Shown piece after piece: positions 36,697 through 49,200 of a stretch of 64,000 nucleotides of DNA. Within the stretch, counting starts at the first letter, position 1. Every line of letters starts with the position of its first letter. Made by a program: the position numbers and the translations under genes. The notes beneath the pieces were generated by a model. The model searched no databases. It was not told where the DNA came from and saw only the letters and a list, made by a program, of their open reading frames with translations. Source of the stretch: Trichinella spiralis (lineage: Eukaryota; Nematoda; Enoplea; Trichinellida; Trichinellidae); NCBI GenBank assembly GCA_000181795.3, contig CM012955.1, positions 6,522,999 through 6,586,998 of the forward strand, in the 5' to 3' direction.

Positions 36697-37208
36697 TATT
36701 TCATTTGGTGTTGTGTTTGTAAAATTTTGCATAATACATCCATATCGTATCGTAAAAAAATTTTATTCAGTTTAGTAGTAGTAGCAGTTATTGTTGTTGC
36801 TTGATTTCACAGTAAAAGTATACTCGCAGGAAACAATCAATATGTTTTCAAATAAAAAAAGCATGAAATAAACAAAAGAAAAAATGCCAGATGCAAGGAG
36901 GATTAACCATGCAATATGTCAGTGAACAAAAGCAATTTCATGAACCAGACAGAGAACAACATTTTTCAATAAATAACACAATTAAGTAAGTTCAAAAATA
37001 CTACTATCTGTCAAAGCAGTTTCAAAAAAATAACTTTTCTTTTCAAAAATGAAAATACTATATATTTTTACGGTATTTTAACAAAAAATATTTTCATGAT
37101 GATAAGAGAGATACTAGACGTAATTTGAGGATGAAACGTGTATTCTGTGTATTATTTGTTGGATTTTGTTTTGAATGTTGCTGTTCATTGGATGGATGGC
37201 CCAAACGG
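36697..37208. other. 3' flank of calmodulin
   Basis: Downstream DNA and likely 3' UTR of the minus-strand calmodulin; an AATAAA on the minus strand lies at 36762-36767. Nothing else is recognised. Confidence 0.4.
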
Positions 37209-40200
37209 TTATTTTGCTGTCATCATTTTCACAAATTCTAAAATAAATAAAAAGCAATTTTAAAATTTTGTGCAAATTTTAAAATTGTGTGCATCATATA
37301 TTATTTTTCAAATGGAAAAGCTTTTATAAACAGCGCTTGGTGCTGATCCATTTGTCAAACAAATAAGCATATATAAATTGAACAGTGTATTATATTTAAG
37401 CATTATTCAAAATAATCATGCTGCTCATCTGAAAACACAATTGATAGATTAGTCCTTAAAAAATTCAAATTCTGAAAATTAAACTTTTGCTGAAACAACA
37501 AAATTAAGAATGTACATTTAATATTCAAATTTTCAATATATACCGTGGTAATTCACTAAACCATCACCATCCAAATCTGCTTCCCGAATCATTTCCTGTA
37601 CTTCTTCATCCGTGAGTTTCTCTCCAAGGTTAGTCATTACATAGTGAAGTTCAGCAGCGGAAATAAACCCGTCCTTGTCTTTGTCAAAAACCTTAAAACC
37701 AAATTTCACGTTGAAACTTAAATTAAAAAACAATGCAATTCTGCTATTATAAATTATTTTACTTGAAACGCTTCCTTCAGTTCTTGTTCAGAATCAGAAT
37801 CTTTCATTTTTCGAGACATCATCTGCAAGAATTCGTCAAATTCGATTGTTCCGTTTCCTAAAATTATTCGACAATAAATTTCGATTTATTTCTGTTAAAA
37901 TTTAAATTCACTAAAGTCATATACCGTCTTCGTCAACTTCGTTAACCATGTCACGAAGTTCAGATTCAGTGGGCCTTTGACCAAGTGAACGCATTACAAT
38001 TCCAAGCTCTTGAGAAGTAATTTTTCCGTCTCCGTCTTTGTCAAACAAATTAAATGCTTCTTGAAATTCAGCAATCTGTTCGTCAGCAAGACCAAAACGA
38101 TCAGCCTGTGCATTTATAATTTATAGCTTTTAACTTTGACATGTCATTCAAAATTAGGTTCATTTAATTTATGTTTCTTAATCTGCACAAAAATCCAATA
38201 TTATTTTCAATGCAATAACTAGCTTCCGGCATTCAGGTTGTTCATTATCATTGTCTCTTATTTTTTTTGGTCTTCCCCTGACTGATAATAAACCAACAGT
38301 CGTTGATTCAAAAAGGATATACTTTTCAGAACTCTAACAGCAGAATAATTCTTCAAGAACAGCATCACCAACATTACACAAATCATGAATCAATTCATAG
38401 GACAGAATCCTGTTGATTAACAAAGTTCCAAAGTAAGACGGGATGTTCTTCAAATGATATCTTGTTATCAAGAAATTCCACATAAGAGAAAACGTAAGAA
38501 GCGACAGTTAACGCTTGGCAGTTTCATCATCAAGAAATCTAAGGTTGAGAAATCAAAGCCTGGTCTATTATCACAATGATTAATATGAACAATAAAGTAT
38601 GTAAACATTTTTATAAATATTTCAAATAAATTTTGTTGTATATCTATTCTGACTTTTGTTTGAACTGGCGTACTATGAACACATGCTATAATGACCCCAT
38701 ACAACGCTGTTTAGCTTAACGCCCTTTTTTCAGGAACGGACCAACAGCGTTAAGAGGGGTATGCCTGTACACTGTTTCATACTATAATATTTATGACACA
38801 TTAATTGTAAATGTTGTTAAAAGCTGCAAAAACAAAATGTGCCATTACTCCTACGTTCATTTTTCAAATGCATATTTTGCTTTTGATTTGTATATTTTTT
38901 TATAATATTTGCTTTTGAGTTTTTATTGACACTCTACAAAAAGCATTCTAGCAATTTTTTCTCGAAATTTGGTTTGGTGTTGAGCAAGAAACATTTTAGA
39001 GAGCAAAAAAACTCATTTTGAGATTTTCATCAATTAAATTAGTCAAGTGTTGCTGAATAATGTTGACTGACAGTTAAAAATATATGAACAACTGTTGAAA
39101 ATTGGAAAAATATCCTCTTTTCAGCTCGGCTTCAGTAATGTACAGCTACATAAAACATTCACATCACATATCAAAACAATACTTAATTCTGCACTCTGAT
39201 TTGCACGATCTATGTGCATGTATATAACTGTATCATATAAATAAAAACTAAAATCTGCTACTTAAAGTGTTGCATGTATGAATAAACATATTTTATAATT
39301 TTCACACCTTTGTATTATTGAAAATGTTGTTTATTTATGAAAATTATTTATAATGAAAATGAGCATAGTGTTAACTAAAGAGTAATTTTTTCAAAGAGCA
39401 CGCAGTTGCTAAAAATAATGAGTAACACTGAAACAGTTGCATCATTAATTAGTCGACTAAAACCAAACGTGCCTAATTTTAAAAATAAAAAATGATTCAT
39501 CATATTTTGAATTAATAATTAATTAACTTTACTGCAACTGATTAATTACTCAGCTTCATATTATAACTGCAGTTTAAGATCTGTTAGGTTAAACATCAGA
39601 ATATTATTAATGCTCAAATAGCTGGTTTAATAAAAAAAATAAAGATTTCTTAGCTTTGTTTCAATTTATTTTAAAATGCTATCAGAATTTGAGCAATATT
39701 TTCTAGCAGTATATAATAATTATGCATACGGTACGGTATGGTTGCTTGGTAAAATAAATTAGACATTAATGTTGGTTTATTTTAATCCATTTATAAATGA
39801 AAAATAAAGAATACTTGCAATAACCTTTGCTTTTGTGAAATGTTATCATGCTTTTTACAATATTCTAAATCTGAATCTAAATATGTCTTGATCATTTTGC
39901 TGTTTCTTAATGCAAGAAAGATACTATAAGAAATGGTGGAGATGACAATATAGATTGTATGCCTTAAAAATTAAAAAAAGAAAAATTTATTTTACATCTT
40001 TTCTCATATCAATGAGATAAAAGTGTATAAGATTTTCGTATTTTTTAATTTTAAATGTGAAATTTGAACTGCATTTTTTGTTTTTAAAATTATAAAAACT
40101 TTATATTTATGAATAATAATTTAATGCATAGTTCACAAGAAAATTAAAGTATTGTATAAGAATATTGTTATTGTTTCTAAATGACGACAAATATGCAAAA

Positions 40201-43200
40201 CGATGATGAATTTTTTTCAAATTTTCAACAGAAAAAAAATTCATTTATATAAAAGATATGGCGTTGCTGAAAAGTTCAGATTTCATTTATATAACAGGGG
40301 TTCTCAACCCAGGGGGAATTCTCCCCCAGGGAGAAATTTTCAGATTTCAGGTGGGGGGGGGGGGGGAATTCTGTCTTCAGATTTGTGAACTCAAAAATAA
40401 AGGCATTAGTGTCGTAGGGATAATTTGTAGTTGGTCACTGGCTACTACGCGTTGTGTCTGATGTAAGTAAGGCAAAATGCTTACTATGAAATTCATCAAC
40501 ATATAATGAATTACAGCAGTACCCTGGCATTCCACTGGACATTTTTGTCTATTGAAATAGAAAACTCCACTTTTAAAATAATCGAAGTAAATGTACATGT
40601 ACCAATATAATGATAAATATATTTTCGATATTATATTTGCATTATTTGTAATGCGCCATTTGAGCCAAACAGTCTGCAAAGTGGGAGTGACATTCTACCT
40701 AACTGTTTAAAGGCCGCATGGGGAGAAAGGTTGAGAACTACTGTTATATAACAAGAGTGGTTGAAAATAAAAAAAAGAAAACAAGCAAATATTTCAGCAA
40801 TGAGCTCACATTGTGGCAAGGTGTTGTCGTGATAATCGACACTAGTGTCAGCTGGAAGAAAAATGATTTCGATTTGAAAACTGCTTCCAGGCTGTTGAAC
40901 ATTTTGCTCAGCTAGCTTAAAAAGCAACTGACTAAATAACTGCATTTATGAAAATACTTGATGTAATTGATGGTAATCTGTGATAAAGATATTTTCAACA
41001 TTCAGATGTTTGAAATCTATTCATTCCAATAAACAAGTAATACAACAAAATCTGTTCAAGCTTTTGTTTTTATTTAATTTTTAGCTGACAGTTTTCTCAT
41101 CTCAGTGTTTTTAACTTGTGTATTCTTAGTTTCATACAACACAAAGCACTTTAAAGTTTTTTCCTTATATTGCTTTCTTAAGCAATAGTTGAATGAATGA
41201 CTTTACGAGAAAAGAAAAGAATCACTTCGACACCGTTTTATACTATATTACAAATACTGCATACATTTTAAAGTTTTGTTTTTAATCTCAAAAATTTTTT
41301 TCAAAGAAAAAAACTGTACATTCTGCAGATGTAGAATTGCTATTTATTTATTAATTTTGAAAATTGAATAAAGTTTGCAAATATTAATGAAATTGTCGGA
41401 TGCCAGTGGGCACAATTATGAGATGCACAATTGACCAACTGATTTATTCGTTCGAGCTGTATGTAATCTGAGCAGTAATCTCTTGAGCATGTCAAAGGGA
41501 GATAATAAATATGAGCTTACCGCGTTCATTTCAAATGCTCTGGATCATGTGATAACATAAAAATAGCTTTTCATTAAAAAAGTCCTGAATCGAAATCTGA
41601 AAAATCACTTTCGCAATATTCAATTGCTTCGCCAAATTCCCCAAAGAAGCTGGACTTTATGCGATTAATTCTTGACGTTATGAACTGAAATAAAAACTCA
41701 GCTTTGGAGCAAAAGATGAAATCAAATTTTAATTCTCTATTTTCATTCTTTTTAAAATAATTGAAATTGCAACAATTTCTCATCTATCAATCAATCTATG
41801 TATCTATCTATCCATCTATCCTATCTATTTACTTATTTATCTATCTAACTATATATGTGTAAACATGGATATATCCCGCAACTTTCATCACAGACGCAGA
41901 AGTAAAAATAAACAAAGCTCAAATTTAAATGAAAAAAGAAGAAATTACATTAACCTTTCTCTTATCAAATATGCTTTGAAGAGCTAGAGTAAATATTTTT
42001 GCTTTTTGTCAAAAAATTTTCAAATAACTTATTTCTTCTTAACTTCGATACTTTCTTCAAACGATCACATACGTTCTCTCTTCCAACTTAATCAGCCTTC
42101 ACATCTGTCAGCTGAATTTTAAATAATATGCATGTTGTGAAAAATATTTCTTTTTAAAATAAAAAGAAAAAAATATATGTATAATATTAGCATTTATGAT
42201 AGCAAGTTATAATTCTTAATTCAAAAAATATGAATAAAGAAAGAGGAAAAATAATTTTAAACATCTGAAACTTTCATAATAATAATAATAATAATAATAG
42301 TAATAATAGTTAAATTTGAATTACATAATGTGAAGTTGGAACTAAATTAATTTATAAAATTAGCTACCATCAACAATTCAAAGAAATAAATAAATGGCAT
42401 TTTTATTTTATAATAATGCTTATAAAAGTTGAAATTAGAACAGTCGTACAAATTTTCAGTTTGATTTACTTTCTGTTGCTTGTAATAAATCAACGATCCT
42501 TACGAATGTACATTGATGAAAAATTACCAAAAAGATTGTTGAACAAATTTTTCATATTTCAATTTCTGTAATTTTAAAATTTATTCATCAACTTTGTATG
42601 AAGTAATTAATTTTCATCATTATGTGCCTATATGCTAGCAAAAGTACGGTTTTACTGAATCAAAGAAAAAAATAATTTCAAAGGAATAAGTAAAATTTTT
42701 TACGCTTGATAATTAAAAACACTGAAGAAAAAAAATCTTGCATACTGAATTTATAATTTGAATGTCGTTTAATTTTATTAAAAGAATTATCTTAAAATCT
42801 TTTTAAAAAATGTAAAAGGAATGCATCATAAATGGCAAAACAGATTATTTATTTATTTATTTATTTAGGATAAAAAATAATAGTAGAAATTTATAGATCA
42901 CGATGCTTAAGAATTGCAATCATCATTCAATTCAATCAATGAAGCAATGTTTTCCAAGAATTGCGTTGCATTATATACATATACGCATTTATATTTAAAC
43001 TTGCTTCGTCTGTTATTTGCAAAACTCAAATAATCAAACAATGCTTGGTCAATAATTTAAATTGTTGCAACATGAGGAAACACTTCAAGAAAAACAATAC
43101 AGATAAAGAAGAATAAAAGTCATCGGTTTTCAACTTTCAACTAAATCTGTCCATCTTCCTTTTATGTATATGTATGTACATAATATTGTAAAAGATTTTT

Positions 43201-44678
43201 TATTTTTCTGTTGTAATTTTATTAAAAAAAATAGTATCTTTTATTATTTGTTAGCATATTGGCACAAGTGAATAAATATAACATCTATCAGACAATACAA
43301 ATGCTTAATAATAATAATAGCAATAATTCTAATTTGCTTATACTCGACAATTTTTCAAATGCTGGTAATAATTTATTTTACATGTGCTCATTAAAACAAA
43401 CTATATATAATCACATAAAGAGAAATACTAAAACTGACTACTTGCTTGCTATATTTGACATCAATGAGAGTTCATAATTCAGTTTGTTTGAAGTTATATA
43501 AATTAACATGACGCAATCAATCAGCAACATTATGCTTCCTCTAATTTATGACTTTGCTCAACTCAAAATCTACTAACCAGCCAAACTTCCTCAAATCACA
43601 TCCCTAGATCAGAACCTTACTTATTGTTGTTATCAAATTGCTGATCATGACGATCATAAATCCGTACATTAAATCACCTTCAGCATGCTTCTCATATGCA
43701 GCATGTTTATTATTATTTTTTTATGTTTTACATTTTGAAATATTTATTGTAAATGGAACATGATAAACTCCCATCCATTCAATGTGCTATGTTTCATTCG
43801 TTGTTTCTCTTTTTACTCTAGATGTGACTTTGAAAAGTTTTCATAGATGAAGAAAGTGGTCATTTGTTATTAAGAAATTCATAGTTAACCATTTGAATTA
43901 GTTCCAAATTATAATTTGCTTATTTATTTAATAACTGGAATTTTTGAAGGAAAAAAATGGTTAACTTGTTCTAAAATTCAATGAGATCAATATGCAAAGA
44001 TCAATAAGGGGGAGGGAGAGGGGGAGGTAAAAAGAATTTTTATTCATATTCTGTCATCTTTGGCAAACAGGTGAAAAGGACCTTTCGAATTAATAGTTTT
44101 CAATGAACATTCGAAGTGAAAAAGAGAAATTAAATAAATTTTAATGATTATCAAAAAATGGAAAAAAAGGGAAAAAATTGAGCAGAATTTTCAATTTGCC
44201 AAGAAAAAAAAAGCAGTAGTGTACAGTGAGAGAAAATTATCTTAAAGTAAAAAAGAAAAATTAATCAAATTATTAATGAATTAATAAATTCATTCATTCA
44301 TTCATTAAGACGGTATCGATTAATAGTTTTGCACTGGGAATATGTGATTATTGGACAATGATGACGAAACAATAAATATAGAACGTTTTTGAAAGTGTTT
44401 GTTGTTGAAACTTTTGTAAAAAGATTATTAGATTTTGATAATTTTCTTCTGAAAAATTCATTTCAACCCTAATTTGGGAAATATCTGAAGATCATTCTCG
44501 TATGGTTGATCGTAGACAAGCGTGAAAATTAATCCAAAAAAAAACAATCAGACATTGAAAATTTTCAATCAGAGCAAAAATAATGTCAACATGATTAATA
44601 ATTTTTTGCAAAGTAAAGAAGCAGCATTTTTGCATAAATAAAAAAAACAAAACAAACAAATAGAATACTTACCGCCAT
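37209..44678 (-). CDS. Calmodulin, 5 coding exons, ~152 aa
   Basis: Exons 38105-37925, 37857-37763, 37691-37544 and 37237-37209 carry nearly all the protein. The first coding exon is placed at 44678-44673 (ATGGCG/GTAAGT), giving [16 protein letters not shown]. Four intact EF-hand loops are visible: [36 protein letters not shown] and [12 protein letters not shown]; the protein ends FVKMMTAK as calmodulins do. A split right after the first codons is usual for animal calmodulin genes. Divergence is higher than in canonical calmodulins (three extra N-terminal residues, Gln/Asn/Lys changes in helix A and loop III), so it may be a second calmodulin-like gene. It is a cytosolic calcium sensor binding IQ motifs and many enzymes. 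Alternative first exons are possible (see findings). The first intron is about 6.6 kb and carries two transposon remnants. Confidence 0.93.
38221..38767 (+). mobile_element. Tigger-like DNA transposon, 3' fragment
   Basis: The right end reads TTAAGAGGGGTATGCCTG at 38750-38767, followed by TA. Its reverse complement, CAGGCATACCCC, is a familiar start of Tigger/mariner-group terminal repeats. A partly complementary TTAACGCC/AGCGTTAA arrangement lies just inside (38717-38751). Upstream, 38478-38540 can be read as [18 protein letters not shown], like the C-terminal tail of some transposases, but stops surround it. The left end is missing. It lies in calmodulin intron 1. Confidence 0.6.
40295..40743 (+). 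mobile_element. hAT-type non-autonomous element, copy B
   Basis: Perfect 8-bp target duplications TTATATAA flank it at 40287-40294 and 40744-40751. Termini are CAGGGGTTCTCAACC on the left and, as reverse complement, CAGTAGTTCTCAACC on the right (13 of 15 identical), the classic hAT CAG-GTTCTCAACC end. A 14-base G run lies at 40353-40366. It is 449 bp long and has no transposase. Much of the interior is shared, inverted, with the copy at 4366-4635. It sits in calmodulin intron 1. Confidence 0.92.
41787..41851. repeat. Imperfect (CTAT)n tetranucleotide repeat
   Basis: A run of CTAT/CAAT/CTAA units with substitutions, typical of an ageing microsatellite. Confidence 0.85.
42277..42309. repeat. 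(AAT)n microsatellite
   Basis: About ten AAT units, two interrupted by G. Confidence 0.9.
42846..42867. repeat. (TTTA)n microsatellite
   Basis: About five and a half TTTA units. Confidence 0.88.
44287..44306. repeat. (ATTC)n microsatellite
   Basis: Nearly five ATTC units, uninterrupted. Confidence 0.88.
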
Positions 44679-44865
44679 GTTTTGTTGTTGTATCTTGTAG
44701 AAGATGAAGTTGGTGTAATATGCCAGTAAAATAAAAATTTGTCTATTGTTGAGTGGAAGAAGTGGATGGAAAACAAAGAAACTGCCAAATGGGAAAAGTT
44801 CAATAAAATAGAAGAAACACCAGTTGAAATGATCAAAATCGCAGAGGTCGTATTAGAAGAAAATG

Positions 44866-44893
44866 TGTGTACGTGTGTCTGTGTCTGTGTGTG
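44866..44893. repeat. (GT)n-rich tract
   Basis: GT/GTCT dinucleotide-type repeat with interruptions, just upstream (minus sense) of the proposed calmodulin first exon. Confidence 0.8.
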
Positions 44894-46210
44894 CTGCTCA
44901 GCAGGAGGCGGGCAATAATTGCATGCAGCTTATGCGTTCAAGACAAGCAGGCGTGTATAATATGAAGAATCAACTGAAACAACAAAAACTTGGTTATCTT
45001 ATTGCTAAATGACTGAGAATAATTAATTAAGTGCTATGGGCACACGACTGACTGAGAACTTTATACTTCGGCAACTTTTTCCTATTTTATCTTCTACTTA
45101 TTTTTCTTGTCTACTAAATATTTTTATAAAATATTCAATTTAAATATAATCATGAATGATGACGATCAATAATTTAATATATTTTATAAAAATATGAATA
45201 ATGAAATTAATAAAAGCTGCACATTAACATCTACACACACACACATGCATACATACATACATATATACATATGCAAATAGATCGAATAAATAAATTGTTC
45301 TTGAAATGAATTGAAATATTTAGTTGGAAAAAAAGAAAACTGCCGCCAATTGACTGTCCATCTTCTGCATGGATGCAAAGAGTACCAGAGTGAGGAGACA
45401 AGGGGGGGATTTTGACGGCATCATTTGGTGGCATGAGTCCATTTCTCAGCAGTTGTTCAAACTCAAGCTAACTAATGGAAGCCACGTAAGTAAACTGGTA
45501 TGGCTGCTAGTGTCAACGTTGGCGCAATCACGAATTCAAGGCACGTCAACAACAGCAATAGAAGCAGCAGTAGCAACAACAAAACAACAACAACAGTGGT
45601 GTATGAATTTTTTCAGCTATTAGTAACTATGGGATACAGGAGCACCAACGAATAAATTGCCGGAAGAGAAAACCTAGCCATTCACTTTTACACAACGCTT
45701 ATCGAAGAAAAGAAGCGGCTTTCACAATCACAAAATGATTCATATACTTCAGATTCTGTGTTATTTTAACCTGAAATTGCCTGAATTCTTGATTCAAAAT
45801 TCTACAACAAACTATTCTACATTCGACTTCAACATACTCTTTTGATAAATTGAAAATGGATCAGGGGACTTTGCAAACTCATTGTAGAATATATTCGCAA
45901 TTTTCAATTCTCTGCAGATCTCTGTCAATTGCACCACAAGCAACAAACCAACCGAACACATCCAATAAACATCTCTTCTCCATTTTATGCAGAATCAAAT
46001 AATCATATTTTGATCATATTGCAATGATTTATTATTTCAATGACGCAATTTTGCCAATCCCATTCCCAATTGTGAATACGTTTCAAAATGGACAAGCACA
46101 ATTTGAAATTTTTCTATTGCAAAACAACAAAACACAAATAGCAGCATAGCATAGCATAACATAACATAACATTGCCAAACAGCAATTTTTTCTGTTCATA
46201 TTTGCACTGC

Positions 46211-46237
46211 TGTTATTGTTGTTGTTGTTGTTGCTGC
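46211..46237. repeat. (TTG)n microsatellite
   Basis: About eight TTG units ending in TGCTGC; read on the other strand it is CAA/CAG. It is not in a recognised coding frame. Confidence 0.85.
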
Positions 46238-49200
46238 TTTTTCTTTGCTAAATTTTCTTACTTCCTCATTTTTATCAGACAAACATTTTATAAAGTTGTT
46301 TTGTGCATGAATTAATATTTCAAATTGAAGCAAATATTTGTTTATGTGAAATAATTTTCCACTTTTATATTCACTTTTATTAAAGTTGGCCATTGAGCAG
46401 TGAATTGATTATCATTTTCAACTGGAACAATTGAAAAATTATTTCGTTGCAAAATTAAAAGTTTATTTATATGAAGAAGGGTAGAATTTTCTATAAATGA
46501 TTTGATGTTAGTCTTTTTCATGACATGCATGCATGCATTCATCGTCATATTTATTCACTTTGGAAGAAATTGAAACTAACCAACAGCTTGGAATGATGAA
46601 AACTGATGAAAGCGATGAAATTAATAAGTTTTCTTTTCCTTTACATCATCATTATGTAAATAATAAAATCGAATAGTTCTTTTATTATAGAATATGATCA
46701 GTATACATAGTAAAGGTAGTAGTGGTAAATGTTTATTAATGCTTGTGAAAGAGAAAAATTGTACTACCGGTCACAGAATGTCGCTTTTGCTAATGCAATT
46801 GCTAATACACATAATGTTTGCAATTGAACATTTGTATATAAATAAAAATGCAAATTACTTATTTAATGCAGATTAAAATGAAAAAAAAAGTAAAAATTGT
46901 AATTGCAAATTGGGAAATTTTTGAAATTTTAAACAAGCAGCTTACCAGCAAGCAAGCAAGTTGTAGAAGAATAATTGAAAAAGAGAAAATCACTTGCAAT
47001 TGAAAATTACAATAATGTAGTATGCATAAAATGTTGTGTGAGGTGAAAATTTTCCTACTGCTTCTTTTTCCAGTTTTCTTGTTAGCAGTGGAAAGCCACT
47101 TGTGAAAGCTGAACAATACATACACAAAGAACTGGCTAGATGATAAAGCGCTGCAATCATTTAATGATTTCCTCAGAGAATTAATTGTCTTTGTCATTCT
47201 GGAAACGATTTGTTTTATTATTATTTCTTTCTTCTTTTATTTTGCGAGTCGAAGTTTTCAGAAAAAATGAAAAGCAATGAATATTCACATTTAAATGCAA
47301 TATTTCTCGATCGTTGAAGAAAAACCATTGCATATATTTTTTTTGCTTTCGATTAAATCAATACCAAAGTATGATTATATGAACTTGCGTTTTCATCTTT
47401 CCACTACATGCGATAATTATGATTGCTGTTTTTTTTTCATTTCTGCAAATCAAGTTCTAATACAAAAAATGCATTTTCAAAAATCAAATTAAATTATTAT
47501 AAATTAAAAAGTAAGCAATTATTTTCTATACAATGCAATCTAACAATAATCTCGATCATGTCGAAAAGTAATACATAATTTGTTGTAAAACTGCGAACAA
47601 TTTTTTCCATTCATTTTAAACCTTATAATTATTTCTTCTTCTTCTTCTTATTATTATTTTTAAAATAAACTGGGAAAAGTTGAAAAAGCTTTTCATTTGC
47701 TAGCCAGAATTTGTTTACGGGGACAAAGTGGACTTATACAACAGAAGGAAGTCAGAAGAAGATGAGGATGATGATAATAATGCTAATAGTAGTGATGAGA
47801 ATATTCGGAGAATGTGAAATTTCCCAAAAGCCAGTCGACCAGTTTTAAATTAAAAGTTTCAAAATTGACTACATCGGGTGGCTATTAGCTGTGTGACTTT
47901 TCGCCCGCCTAGACAATATAAACTACTTTTGGAACAGACAAAGCGTTTGCATGAAAAATCGAACTAATTCCATCGGCATAAATCCCCCACACGTGTGTGT
48001 GCGCGTGTATTCATTTATTCTCGAATTGATAATCTTGATGTAAACTTTTCACAAATTGCGAATGTTTAGCTGTGAAGCTTTAAAAATACATTTCCAATTT
48101 TGAGCACAAAGAAAATTTTAAAACATTTCAATATTTAAAGCAACGATCGAAATTCATTTGCACATTTTGGAAAGTATAATTTTTGTGTCGAAATTAATTT
48201 TCATAATCTTCGCTTGCATGAGTACATGTTGACACTTTGCCATAAAGTGCTTTCTGCACAACAAAATACAATCGCACAAGCTAATAATTTTTCCATTTCC
48301 CAATAACCATCATTTTGACAAACCACCTGCATTGCAGTTTGTCTGCTAATAATGCTAATTGCTAGTTCAATTTTTTTTTCTTATTGTTACGCTGCGGATA
48401 ATTATTGCGGGAAAAATTGAACATTGCCAATGACAATTACGAAACGCAATCGTTGAACTATTTATTTATTTTCTCTTTGTCCAAAATCACTTGAAAAACG
48501 TTGAAATAGTCCGTCCACTCAGTTTCACATTTTAACTTTTTGATCGATAAAAAACAAATTGCACTTTGAAGTGGTTTTCTATTCAAAAAAAAGAAAGAAA
48601 GAAACAAATTTACACCATGCAACAATTAATTAATTGCTCAAATGCATTTAATTTTCTTTTTTCAGTTCCAATTTTTTGCTCACAACTGCAACAGGTGCTA
48701 GTCTTTTGCTTCTTGATTATACGAAATAGCGATAAATACACAAATGCTCACGAAAGCTGACAATTTGAATTAAACGGAAAGAGAATTTTTTCCTGGAACA
48801 TGCACGAAATAAAAATTGTTATTTTTATTTAGGTAAATTTCTCCTTTTGAAAACAAAAAATACTGGATCGATTTGAAAAATAATATTCGTAAACTTGGTG
48901 GTAGAAAACAGCTTCAACTGACAATCGAGCATCCGGCTGAAGAAGCATTGATTTCGTCTTTGAAGCTGAAATACCAGCAACTCATGCCAGTTTTAACAAT
49001 ATTTCAAGTGCTTGTCGTGTCAAAAAAAACAATTTTATGACATTTTTTCTCTAATCAACAAAACGCTCAGATCAGAGTTCACGTAAATCTCAACTGGGTA
49101 AATTTTCTTCCACAAACAAATCTTTCTTTTATTCATTTTTTCAGCATGCATTTAAACATGCACCTGACAAAATGCTAATAACTACAAAGCTCAAATAATT

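Larger units (their letters stand above)
38106..44672 (-). other. Calmodulin intron 1
   Basis: About 6.6 kb, assuming the first coding exon at 44673-44678. It contains a Tigger-like remnant ending at 38767, a complete hAT MITE at 40295-40743, and several simple repeats. No protein-coding gene is recognised on either strand. Length and position fit a regulatory first intron. Confidence 0.6.

Noticed and set aside
43259-43477. 72-codon Asn-rich ORF in calmodulin intron 1
   Set aside because: The Asn run is an AAT simple repeat and there is no proper ATG at the start.
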